The position numbers were made by a program, and so were the translations under genes. Below are positions 11,494 to 22,999 of a DNA stretch of 64,000 nucleotides, in pieces (the first letter of the stretch is position 1; every line of letters begins with the position of its first letter). The stretch lies in contig JFHB01000080.1 of NCBI GenBank assembly GCA_000729835.1, forward strand, positions 1 to 64,000, in the 5' to 3' direction. The notes beneath the pieces were generated by a model that searched no databases, was not told the DNA's origin, and was given only the letters and a program-made list of their open reading frames with translations. This stretch comes from Atkinsonella hypoxylon. Its lineage: Eukaryota > Ascomycota > Sordariomycetes > Hypocreales > Clavicipitaceae.

Positions 11494-14415
11494 CTATTCC
11501 TTTGCCTCCAGCCCTCGCTCTCGCTCTCGCCAACTTTCCTTGAACGAATGAGGACTGTGTTGGTGGTGACTGTGTTGGTGGTGCGGGGACTCGTCGCGCT
11601 CTTTGTCGCGCTCACGTTCCCTCTGCCTTGGTCGACCTTCTGATTCATTGTCTTCTTCATCGTGGTGACGGCGGTGACGGCGACGGCGACGCTCTGTGTC
11701 CTCGTCGTCGTCACTTTCTTGGCTGCGATCCCTGTCTGACTTCCGCTCCCGCTCACGATCCCGGCCAATGCCATCATCTCGATCCTTGTCTCCGTCGTGC
11801 TTGTTGCGTCGTCGCTCTATTATTGACAATTCCTTTGTTAGTTTCATGCTAATTCTTTCTTATTAGAATTATTACCACTTACCTCGCAAAACCTGCGTCG
11901 CCGCTGCATAGGCTTGGATTTCTTCCTTGCTCAAAACACGGAGGACAATGACAAAATCATCGCGTACTTCGAATCTCTCTTTTCCGATAGTCAATGCCTC
12001 AGGGTTGACAATCTTGCGGTTGATCTTGGTCCAACGTGCACCAGAAGGCACCTCCTTCAATTTCTTATCTTCTTTATGAGGCGCAACTCCTTCTCGAACC
12101 GGGTTCTCTTCTTCTGGAAAGCTAGCCTTGGGCTGCTTTAGAATGCCTTTAAGAGGCTTCCCATCAGACTTCTCTTTTGGTGGTGATACAACGCGCACTT
12201 GCTTGCCTTCGGATGCAGGCACCATAAGCTCGCGACCGCGAGACTCGTCTCGTAGCTCTTCCCGTGAAGCCCTATCAGGCGACCCGTGAGATGCTCGATC
12301 CATGGACCTTGATCGTGAGCGAGTTCGTGTCTTTTCTGGTGCTGCGGATCGTTTCACGTCCCTCTCCCGGCGTCTATCAGTGACATCCATGGTAGCGAGC
12401 TGCTCTTTCAAATGCGTCAAGTCGGAAGCATCGTTGGGATTGAAAGCAGTGGAAGTTCGGCTACGCCGGGACCTCTTCGTATCGTCGGAATCAGATCCCG
12501 ACAATCGGCCAGCTTCGCCCATTGGTCGAATTTCGGAGGTTGGTCTCCGGATAGGTTCGTCAAAGTCCTTCCTTTGTTCTCTCGTGGGCTCCCTCTGTCT
12601 GCCATAATCCCTTTCCCGAACAGGCTCCGTCTCACGTACATACTCTCTCTCGCGTACAGGCTCCCTGTCCCGGGATTCCCTTTCTCGGATGATTTCACGC
12701 AAAGGTTCTCTTGTCTGCGCAGGCTCGTTCTCATGGATCATAAGAGGCTTCTTTTCCCTAAACGGATCCTTCGCCTTGATCGGCTCTCTCTCTGAAATTG
12801 TTTCACTAACTCTCTCGAATGACTGGGCGGGCTCATACACTCTGTCATGTACCGTCATCTCTTCCTTTCGGTTATCGCGCTCTTCCGGTGGGCTTCGTCG
12901 TCGGGCCGTAGCAGAGGACTCTTGTTCCCGCTTTTCCTGAGATTTGAGGATCGCAGGGGCCAGACCGACAGCTGTGGCCACCGCCCCGAGTCCCGTGGCT
13001 AACGAGTTGTGTAACCGAGACCGTTCGGTTCGATCTGGACTATCCTCACTGCCAGCGCGTCCGTCTTGTCTTGAACCTCTTGGTTCATCCACGGCAGGCT
13101 GTCGACTCCGACGGCGGCTATCGTTATCTCTATCAACGCCATAGGAAAGTTCTTCATTCGACCTTCTGCGTGGCTCATCCAGTCGTGTGTCATATCTATG
13201 GTCTCTCCCTGCTGGCGCACTGATAAGATCAGTGCGGATACCAAACCCACGAGATGCAACACCTTCGTCCTGGTAGCGTGCAGGTTCTGACCGGCGCTCA
13301 ATGTCTCTCTCCCTCTCTCGGTCGCGTAGGTCTCGCCTAGTGCGTTCATCTTCTCGACTACGGTAGCCATCATCGTGGTGTGTCGAGCGAAGTCCTCCCT
13401 CTTGATGTAGGGACAGTGGCCGTGGCCGTCTACTACCAGAGGTTTCTGACAATTCGAGGTGCGGTGCCGCTGAAGTAGGTGAGACTGAGATTGGGACTGC
13501 GGGTGGTACATCTCTTGATTCGTATCCACGATTGATTTTTTCAAATCCTCGCGTAGAGGGAGGAGGCCCGCTTCTACCTTCAGGCAGCCGGCTGAGACCG
13601 TTTGGTGGCCGGTTCAGATCGTGGCTGGTGTTGACATTGAAATTTCTGCGGTCAGCATCGTAGTTAACATTGGGACGATAATAGCCTGTATCGAAACTGT
13701 CTTGTCGCCGCGACGGGCGGCCTGGTTTTGAATGATCCAAGTCATACTTGACCAATTCTCCAACGTTAGTGTACCGGTAGCCCTCGTCGCCATAGTCGAT
13801 GACCGCCGTGCTGTGTCTTGGGTCGCTAGGATAGACGACGTATGGCCGCGAGCTTCGGTAAGCTTCGACATCGTGAGAGCTAAAGCGATTGTCTGCCCTT
13901 TCGCGGTATCTACTCAGGTCTGCACCGGAGCTTGCCGCGTGGTAGGGCCGGACCGAGCTTCGAGCTCGAATAGACGAAGCCGGCTGTGAATAGACTTGGC
14001 CATCAGAAGCGCGGTAATCGTCTTTGATAGGACTTCTCGAGCGTCCATTGGAAGCACGGGAAGATGAAGATGCGTGTGGTCGCTCTAATTCAGTTGTAGT
14101 AATAATCACGGGAGGCCTCGACGAGGAATCTAATGTTGAACGACGCGTTCTGCTCTCCCGGGGCTTGGACACTGCTCTTGGTTCCTGGGTGACAGCATAT
14201 GTTCTAATGGTTGTTGGAATACCAGCAGCATTCCTTGTAGTAGCATAAGCCCGAGGTGTGATGTGGTGTCTGTGGCTCGCAGATGACGCAACGTGCATAT
14301 CTCCAGCGTACATGGAACTGTATCCAACATTGGTGGGCATGGAGGACCGAGCTGGGTTGTAGATTGAAGAGCGACCCGAAACTGTCGGAACGTGTCCTTG
14401 ATAACGTTCAGACAT
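11494..14415 (-). CDS. Large disordered DUF8035-domain protein
   Basis: Two exons, complement(11494-11816) and complement(11883-14415), give about 951 residues. The start is the ATG at 14413-14415 (MSERYQGHVPTVSGRSS); an upstream in-frame ATG is less likely. Most of the protein is low-complexity, rich in Arg, Ser, Glu and Asp, with many RERE/REPVRE repeats. The one folded-looking block lies before the intron: GARWTKINRKIVNPEALTIG, then RFEVRDDFVIVLRVL and KEEIQAYAAAT. I recognise this as the conserved fungal DUF8035 block. The second exon is an extremely charged tail ending in histidine repeats (HHQHSHHQHS). Function is unknown; the composition suggests a nuclear or RNA-associated scaffold, which is inference. 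The splice joins LRG to ERRRNK with phase 1. Confidence 0.85.
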
Positions 14416-17400
14416 TGTGTTTAGTGTTTGATGATGGTTACAAATACGAGTCAATGTTTGGTTGATCAGCCGTATTTTAAAATTGGCCCTCCTCTGTTCC
14501 TTGCCTCTTTCCTCTTCGTCTCAAGATCAACACTTATCTCGTTGGACAGACTAAAGCTGGTATTGTGGTGAGGGGTCGTGTGTCGTACTTATGATATGTT
14601 GTTTCCGTCGTGTGACGGCCAGTCTTATTGTGAGTGGACGTTGTCAAAAGAGTTTGTCCACAGTAACAGCTGCACTGCCGTTTAAATCGAGAAATTTGAG
14701 TGCAGATTAAGTCGGGCGTTAGTGCTGGGTGATCCCAGGACGGAGGCCGCCTGGGCGTCAGGTTTGAGTAAGCTTGAATTGTCACGGGTCCAACTGCTGA
14801 CGGAAGCAATATAGTTATGGCAATACGGCAAGGTGCGTTAGGCTGAAATCTGGTCAGCACGCTGAACTGTACGTATGCCTGGGTTGTTCAGGTGCTATGA
14901 GATGAAGCAGATCACCAATACTCTTCCTGGATCAACGATAAAAGAATGCAAGGAAGAACGGTAAGAAGATATCAAAAAACAGCATGAAGGCTGTTGTGCA
15001 TGAGAAAAAAAAAGAAAATGAGATGACACAAGATCCAGCAATGCGGGTCGCCAACGATTTTAACTGGGCTGGGAGACAAAATCACTACCTCCCTACCAAC
15101 CCTGCCTCGTGCGGAGTATTTGGTCCCAGGGCGGGCAGAAGCTGTGAGGGCTGGATTGCCCGGGGCGTTGGGAATGACGATTTGTCGCCAGGGTCACGCC
15201 CAACACCAGCAGCAAATGATGTGGCGTTTGGCCCCTCGAAAGCTTCTTCGGAGAAATGAGCAACGTCGCGGCGACGTCAGGCTCAATTGCCTGCCCCGCA
15301 GAAATGCTGAATTGACTTACTAGGGCTGTCGGTAATTTCGAGACGAGCTCTGGAAGCGTGCACATGTGGTTTGTTAGCTGGCTTGGGCTCCTACCCCTTA
15401 GATCCCGTCGGGCCGTAATAGTCAAATTGGATGCCTCTGAAGTGGAATGCTCTCAGACGGAGTTGTCCGAATGCAAATCCCTTCGGTCCGCTCACAAGCT
15501 GGAGTGTTCGTGTCGAGACGATCTTCAAGCTTCTCGCAGACTATGTCTGAGAACAAAATGTCTGCATCAGGTACCTAGGTGGATTTGGTGTTGCGCAGGA
15601 AGCAGCCTTCCTGCAAGCCCGCAAGCCCGCCAGCCTGTCAGATCCAAGCGGTGCAGATGATGGACCCCTGTTCTTAGATATCGTCACAGATTACTTGCCG
15701 GCAACGGAGCAGCAGCGAATCGACGTTAGTCGGTTGGTGTCGTTGGTATCGTTGGTATCGTTGGATCGTTGGTATCGTTGGGCAGTTTGATGCCTTGATC
15801 TGCAACGGCTCTTACAGGCTGCAAGTGACGAACCCCTGGGGCCGTGACGTCGTTGCCACTCTGTGGTGTTTGCACACAGCAAAGAGTAAGCAATGGCTAT
15901 GCTTCAATTCGAGCAGCAATCGAGACGAGTAGCCTGGGGTTTGCCACTTGGGTGCCGAGATTGACACACAGCCGCACAGTAGGCCATCCAGGAATGTCTG
16001 CTCGTCCCGTGTCCCCCGATGTGTGTGCAGAGGACTCGTGAGCGAACCGGCGGGCGGGCCGTAATCACTGCTGTTGAGGCTTGACTCGCACCGTGTACAG
16101 GTGATGTCACAATCAGGCTAGGCGACTGATAGATGTAAGAGTTGCTGAGGAGGCAAGGCATTTTCACATGGAGCAAGGCTGACTTGGCTTTGCAGACAAG
16201 ACCCTCTCTATTGGCTCCGCGGCGTCATTACGTGTGCTTTGTGCAAGGGAAGGATCTACCCGGCTACAGCCTTTCTACCTTCCTTGTATTGTACCAGCTC
16301 AACATTCTTACGCAGACATTCATAATATGTGCGTCTTGTCTTGGTCACCAGGCTCGGGGGTTGGCGCACGATAACATCTCGATATCTTTAAGATGATATT
16401 CGTCCTTGTGCATCCAACTTTTTGGCATTAGCAACGACTCTGCGGCCCGAACCCTGGGAATTCGTTCGTGGCGCCGTCGCTGACTGTGTTGCGGTAATGA
16501 AGGCAACAGCTAGGTCATGGGACCCACATCTTCTTCCCCGCACGTGAAGTACCTCTAAGAACCTGCATTACGGAGTACCCATTTGTGCTTTGTATTTCTT
16601 CAACTACCTACCTAGGTATCTGGAAAATTCTGGGACTACTATCATGAGTGGTCTACATGGGGCGGTCAAATTACACCACAGGGACTCTGTACTAAGGATA
16701 GCAATAGTCAATGGATCCTCCATGTACTCTGTCCCCCACGTCATTCGCATGCAAGTAAAGGTACCTCTCATACCGACTCGTGACCCAGCTGTTGGGGATA
16801 ATATTAATAACGCCACAGAGATGTATTGTACCCACAACGTTGTGGATACTAGCGAGGTACCTAGGACACGCTACTGTGGTTGATCTGCGGTGGCGTCGTC
16901 ATCTAAGGGACACCTCCCTCGACTATTACCGACTTGGACTTACTTGCTTCAAGCGTCCCACATAATTAGCTCGGCATCGAATTTCGTGCAACCCCTTTGC
17001 TTGCGCGAAGGCAGCATCTGGGTCACGGGGACACACCTTCCTCGATACATGCGAGATACTTACGAACGCGCTGAACAGCTAGTCCTAAAGGCGTTTGGTG
17101 GCGGAAGACGCGAAGTGGCTGCGATGTATGTGATGTATCTCTTTGTATCGAAGGAAATTGATAGTACTTCTATCACAGTGAAATGCCTCTAATCGACCCT
17201 CATTGTGATTGGACGGCCAGCTCCGAGCGTGTTCGGACCCTTGGCCCTCTTCTGCCTTCTGCCCTTGAGGCCCAACGCCTTCCTCCCAATGGCCCTGAAA
17301 CGCATACCAGACTGTGCTTACGTACGCACTTGACCCTCGGATACGCTGGTCCTAGATGGCGAGGTTGCTGCGCGCCAATCTGGTATGATCGTCGGTCCTA

Positions 17401-18425
17401 TCTAGGTTAAAGCACAAATGGTCTGGGGTATTCGAGCCCGCTCTTTCGCAGGTCAGGCAGCGACACTACATACATATCGTTGGCCTGCTGGTTTCAGCAA
17501 GTCCCATTTGGTTACACGTTTGTGCCTGCGTATCCCGCTGTCACGAAAAGTGTATGCGCCAGGACAGGATTTCTTCACTTTGTCATCAAGATCATATGCG
17601 AGTTCTGCAACGACTCTCACACGAGAATGGATGCAATACTTCGGGCGATATCTTTCACTGCAAGGTTGGGGCTTGGGCACGCACTCTGTACTCCAAAGAC
17701 CACGAAGAACCCTTGGCCTGGAAACGGAGCCCGAATTGCTACGGCACTGTTGTTAACTGGAGTCATATCGCATACATGCCGGGTGCTGGAGTCGCGATGC
17801 TCAAAATTAGAGGATGCTTGGTGACATGGCGAGAAGTTGTGTAACTAATGTCGGAACAAGGGGCCAGGTCCGAGCTTGGGCACAAAATTTGTCTTGCGCG
17901 TGAATGTCTTACATTATTCCGTAAAGTGCCTAACGATTGTAGCAACCCGAGAGAAAAGCTATCTAGTCCAAGGCATGTGAAATAGAAAGACAAACAAAGG
18001 AGGATTTGGTGCAAGGGACTAGTTCAAGAGTCCCCTATCCCTGTCATTACATGCGGTCACGTTGACTGCATTACTATTCAACTGACATATCATAAAGAGG
18101 CCCTCCACTCTCACAGCTCTTTTCACGACCATGTCGGATGTCGGCGACAGGGACTATGCACCAATGTAAAACTTTCTCCATAAGGTACTTCCTATACAAT
18201 ACTGGTCTACCCTATAAAAAGTACGGGCAATTATCCGATTTATAAAGAGGGATTGTTATGGGCAGATTCGTCCGTGTGTGGTTGGATCCGACGGTGGTCC
18301 CATGAGTGGAGACTTGAAGAAATTTTGTAGACCAAGTGGCATCCACAGGTACACTTTGCTGTTGTTCACTCGATTCGACTCAAACCAGACTAACATCCCA
18401 TACAACAACTCAAAAGCATCACGTC
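14416..18425. other. 4-kb gene-free spacer
   Basis: No supportable gene on either strand. ORFs are under about 115 codons, overlap one another and look random. It contains a 9-bp tandem repeat (15731-15780), the nonamer TACGGAGTA at 16569 and several TACCTAGGTA-type palindromes (about 15571, 16606, 16857). Confidence 0.6.
15731..15781. repeat. Imperfect tandem repeat, unit GTTGGTATC
   Basis: Five to six copies of a 9-bp unit (GTTGGTRTC, with one shortened copy GTTGGATC). Non-coding. Confidence 0.8.
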
Positions 18426-20108
18426 TCAAGCCAGCGAGCCCATGGGATCCCACAAGGGCAAGACAACAGGCTCCTGCCGCTTCACATCCCGAACCTCCCT
18501 GCTCAAGAACTTCGGATCCACAACCGCCTGGAACACCCATTCGTCCATCCACGCGTCCGACATGACAAACCATCCCTTGTCGCCATTCTCCGCGCCCCAG
18601 CTGTTCTGCACCCTCCATCGAACCGGCTTGCCCGTTTGTTCATCCAGGTGCACCGCCGTCAGAACCATAGCATGGGTCATGAGCGATTCGCCAGCATGTA
18701 GTCTCTCCTCCTTGGTCATACCGAGCAACCCCGCGCCCAGGCCGACCTCGTAGTCGAACAGGTCCAGGTCCATGATTCCAGACGCTGTGTCGCTGAACTT
18801 GCCGACGTCGCAGCCGAAAAAGATGGGCAGACCGGCTTTGATCATTTTCACACAGGCCGTCTTGAGAGTTTCGACATCAACGTTGATATACGTCGTCTTT
18901 CGCCCGCCAACCACATTGCCCAGACGATCTACCGTCAGCAGTGTCAAATAGTCGTTGCGAGGGTCGTTGACCAAAGACACCATGTCCGAGATGGTAGAAG
19001 AGGTGATCTGGAAGCCGGAAGAGGATATGTTCTTGGCAAACTCCCTGGGTGTAATGCTCAACTCGTGCACCTTGTTGTCCTTGTCCGTATAAGTCCATGT
19101 GAACTCCTCCGTGGGACTAGGCGTAGGTCCCAAAAGCAGCGTGATTATGTGCTGAACCTCAACCATCATCTTGCCCTTGAGCGCAGAAATCGCAGCAGGG
19201 CTAATCTTTTCCTTCTGAATCGCATGACGAAGAGAGAGCGCAAACTCCCGCAGCTTCGTCCTGACAACGCTGTTCAGAATAGAAGAGTTCTTAGCGTTCC
19301 AGCTATCCGGGTACAGAGCCTGCGGCACAAGTCCGTACTTCTCGATGAGGTTGTACACCATGTCCCATTGTCCGCCGTCAGAGACGAGATCGTGTAGCAA
19401 GGTTTGTACTACACGGCCCTCGAGGTCCTCTCCTGCCGTGTCGATGATTTGCTCCAGGAACCAGTTGGACTTTTCGAGCTTGTCGTAGTAGTAGAGATAC
19501 GCCTGAGACAATTCGAATACTTCAAGATTGTACTGCTTCATCAAGGCTACGCGGAAGACATTGGTCGCGGCGAAGAGCCAGCATCGACCGCTCGACCGCT
19601 GGTTCGTTATGGGAGCGCCTTCAAATGGAATTTTTGTATTGAAAATGTGCTGATTGGCCACCTTGGAGGCTTGCGAGGTCAGCACTGTCCTTGGGTTAGC
19701 AGAACTTAATGCCGAGAATGCAAGTCTATTCATGTAGAACCACCGTTAGCATACGGTTGTTTTCCTTTTCTTTTCCTCTTTAAATTGCTTCTCGCTACCC
19801 TAAAGCCATACTTCAAAACTTCGAACTCATGATCGTCCACCAATTAAGACCATAAATGGACCAAAACAAAATGATGTGAAGAGATGAGCTGACCTGTTTC
19901 TCGGATCCTTCAGAAACTGGGTCGGAATCGCGGTAACCGCATCCAAGGGCAACGGCTCCGCATCCCGTGCGCCAATTGTAAAGGCAGCAAACTTCTCGTT
20001 GATGTTGCCAGAAGCCTCAGTCTCTTTCATCTTCATCTTGCGGGGCTGTTTAAACATGACCCTATCGTGCGCTCCGGACGGAGCACTCTTCGATTGCTGG
20101 CTACCCAT
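18426..20108 (-). CDS. lap3: Bleomycin hydrolase-type cysteine aminopeptidase (peptidase C1B)
   Basis: Exons complement(18426-19725) and complement(19894-20108) give 504 residues. The papain-like catalytic residues are visible: Cys120 in RSSGRCWLFAA, His423 in LMTHAMVLTAVH and Asn446 in RVQNSWG. A conserved block VFELSQAYLYYYDKLEKSNW follows the Cys. The C terminus LPLWDPMGSLA is nearly the family's usual end, whose tail occupies the active-site cleft. The family forms a cytosolic homohexamer acting as an aminopeptidase that also hydrolyses homocysteine thiolactone and bleomycin. The ATG at 20108 gives MGSQQSK, a good N-myristoylation context, so part of the pool may be membrane-bound (inference). 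The intron joins DPRN(AG) to (A)LAFSAL, phase 2, keeping the Arg codon. A further upstream in-frame ATG is possible. Confidence 0.94.
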
Positions 20109-21260
20109 GATGGCTGTCGATGCTTTGATTCGGATTTCACTCACGACACTAATATCCGAACGGTCACGCCCCGCTGAGTTGCGGAGGAAGTAGTCTTTTG
20201 TGGAAAGAGGGGGATACGGCTCTACAAAAATGAGGATAAGAAAGAACTAGAAAGAAACGTTACCGGACGGGATAGTAAATACTACCTAGCAAGGTGCCCT
20301 CCAAATGACCCGGCCCGAGTCATGCATGAATTGTAAGGCAGTCACGCGCAACCCCATCCGTGGTGATCAAGTCACCGGGTACAGATAACACGCATAATGT
20401 GATGCAGGTTGAAACGTGACAGGAAAGCCATGACATGGTTCCCCGCCTGGTCCGGATATGCTAGTTTGATAAGGGTGAGCTTGTACACAGACGTTCATCC
20501 TTTGACAGTGACAGATGGAGCGGGGGCATGTGAACTTTGAAGTTTCTACGGAGTATGATGGTACTTCTCTGGCCGCAAACCAGCATATCTTGCTCCCCAC
20601 GACGCTTTATTTATCTGCGATAACTGCACTATAACCGACTTGAAAATAGTAGGTTCACCTCCATCGTCTACGTATTTGTTGCTCTCAAAACCTCTCGATT
20701 CCAGAGGACATAACTTGTTCCCGTTTACATCCAAACAACAACAACAACAACAACAACAACAGCTGGCTGCCTACCTACCTTCCTTCCTAGGTAGGCATAG
20801 ATAGAGGCAAGGGTGCAAACAGACCCCCACTTCAGAGCGAAGCACCCTGATGGCCGCCCACCACAGCCGAATGTTCTACGAATCATCTCGTGAAACAACG
20901 TCAACCGGTCCTTCAAAGACACAATATGCTGTACAGCTATCGTCTAACAATCAATGCCTAGCAGACGCACGACAAGAGAGCGGACAGACGAAAAGACTCT
21001 TCATTGGTTCACATACATGAACCTCCTATCTACTGAAGACTGCAATCCTAATTAACAATTTGTCCATCCAAAACCAGTGTCCAAGACTTATCTAGAATGA
21101 TGTAATTTTTTACAATCCAATGATCCAAATTTTCACATGCGCCAAGACATAGTACTGGACCCTTGGTACGTCAACCTATCTGCTTCACATGGCCAGTTTG
21201 TCAAGGCTCGTCAAATGGACCGTGGATACGTCTTTGCAAATAACACGACATTAAATTTGT
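20109..21260. other. Spacer with CAA microsatellite
   Basis: This is the 5' side of the peptidase gene and the 3' flank of hex1. It holds a (CAA)n tract at about 20733-20761, TACGGAGTA at 20547 and a CCTAGGTAGG palindrome near 20786. No gene. Confidence 0.55.
20733..20761. repeat. (CAA)n microsatellite
   Basis: About nine uninterrupted CAA units in non-coding sequence. Confidence 0.9.
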
Positions 21261-22999
21261 TTACAAGCGAGAGCCGTGAATGACCTTCATGTCAACAACA
21301 AGCTCGCGGCCGTTGTCATTGAGAACGAGAGCACGGACGCTGCCACGGCCACATTCGAAGGCACTGGTGAGACGCGACCACAAGTTGGACTGATCAATGA
21401 CGGGCAGCGACTGCTTGACATCACCAGTCTCAGTCATGGCAACGATGCAGCCGTTCTGCATGTCCAGGACACGGTACTGCTTGAAGACAGGTCCAAGCAT
21501 AGTCTGAACAACGACGCTGGGGGCAGGGTTGGAGACAAACGAAGACTCTTCTTGCAACTGCTTGGTGAACACGTCGACACCGAGGTAGCGGTACTGACCG
21601 GTGGCAGTAGAGGTAGAGATACGAATGACCTGGCAAGGCCGACCCTGCAGCATCAAGAAGTCGCCGAGGCGGATGTGGTTGCAAGGGATGGTCACAGTGT
21701 TGGGGACATAGGAACCACCAGGCTGCGGGCAACGTCGATCAGTCACTCGGATCTCCTCCTTGATGTCCACATCGACCTGTTCAGACTGGCGAGGATAGAC
21801 CATCTTGTCGGCAAGCTTGTGGATACCCTGGCGGAAGGAGTGGTAGTGACCTACAGTTGGAATCAGCACCTGTCTCAGATCATCTATGTCAAGAATACAT
21901 ACCGTCCTCGTCGTAATAACCCATATTGGCTTTTTGTTCGGCGCGAGTAAAGCGGGCGGGCTCAACAGTTTCCTCGGTAAAGCGAACTTCTTCCTTGACA
22001 GATGGTTGAAGACGAGGTCGACCTTCAACGGTGTACTCGTTGACGTGGATGTCCTCAGTCTGGTACTGAGTCTGGTACTGGCGGGTAGGAGGGGGGTCTA
22101 CAGTGGAAGAGTAGGCAGGGCGGAAACGCTCACGGTATTCACGCTCAGTGATGTCAATGGGGGAAGTGTGAGAGTGAGAGCCGGTGCGGTTATCAATCTC
22201 AACACGAGTGTTGTGGTACTCGGTGTGTGCTGGTCTGTAGAAGGATTGATGGTTAGTGGGCGAGGTTTGTGTTTGTTGCAAGAGGCATCGGTTTCTATGT
22301 CAACAAAACAAAGCGGTAACGCATTGCCCCTGACCTGGGGGGGGGGGTATGGGGGCGTATATAAAGAATCCCTGCCCAAAGACGCGGTGCGTGCACGATT
22401 AAAATGCCCAGCACGAAGACGGGGCCATTCCGTCACACCGCATCCTGTACTGTCATGTTGTGGGTTTAAAATGTGGAAAATGGGACCACACGACTGCACT
22501 TGCAGCTGCGTGAGAGAAAGCTAATCGTGCTGAACTCCTGTCCCAACGCTGAAGCGACCAAGGGGAGAGAGGCGGGAAGATGACGAAATGAGACCAGAAT
22601 TGGTGTGGTTTTGAAATTTCCTTCCGCCAGAACAAAAGGGAGAAAAGAAAGAAGGGTCCATGAATCACAAAAGAAAGGTTTCTGTGGGAAAGTCTGCGTA
22701 CCGAAATTCTTCCTTCACAACCTGCTCCTGCTGGAAACCGGGACGGCGGCGACGCTCTTCAGTGATACGGACCTCTTCTTGGCTATAGCGGTTCCCCTCA
22801 CGAGGGGGGAGATCGACGTGGGCAGTGAAAGAAGAGTATTGATCTTGCCGTCCGGCTGGCTCCTGTTTATTCGGGAGCTTGATCTCAACCTCTTCGTGGG
22901 TTTGGGTAACGGTTTGCGCTTCGCTTTCCCGATATGTCGAAGGGAAGATGCTGAAAGGGACGGGGACACGGGCTTCAAAGTCCAGATTGACGACTTTCG
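21261..22999 (-). CDS. hex1: Woronin-body major protein HEX1, with N-terminally extended reading frame
   Basis: The core protein uses the ATG at 21924 (MGYYDEDG), spliced across an intron (21851-21902) to HYHSFRQG, and runs to 21261: about 203 residues. The C-terminal part is the eIF5A-like HEX1 fold (TIPCNHIRLGDFLMLQG, RPCQVIRIS, YRYLGVDVFTKQL) and ends in the peroxisomal targeting signal SRL. HEX1 self-assembles inside Woronin bodies, peroxisome-derived organelles that plug septal pores after wounding. Upstream of MGYYDEDG the same frame stays open through exon 21903-22234 and, via an intron (22235-22701), through 22702-22999, giving at least 200 further residues with no internal Met. Extended isoforms from alternative splicing or promoters are known for hex1. 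I could not find the exon supplying an ATG for the long form, so the 5' end is uncertain. Confidence 0.93.

Noticed and set aside
17420..17450. B-box-like TATTCGAGCCC suggestive of a tRNA
   Set aside because: No acceptor stem, A box or anticodon arm can be folded around it.
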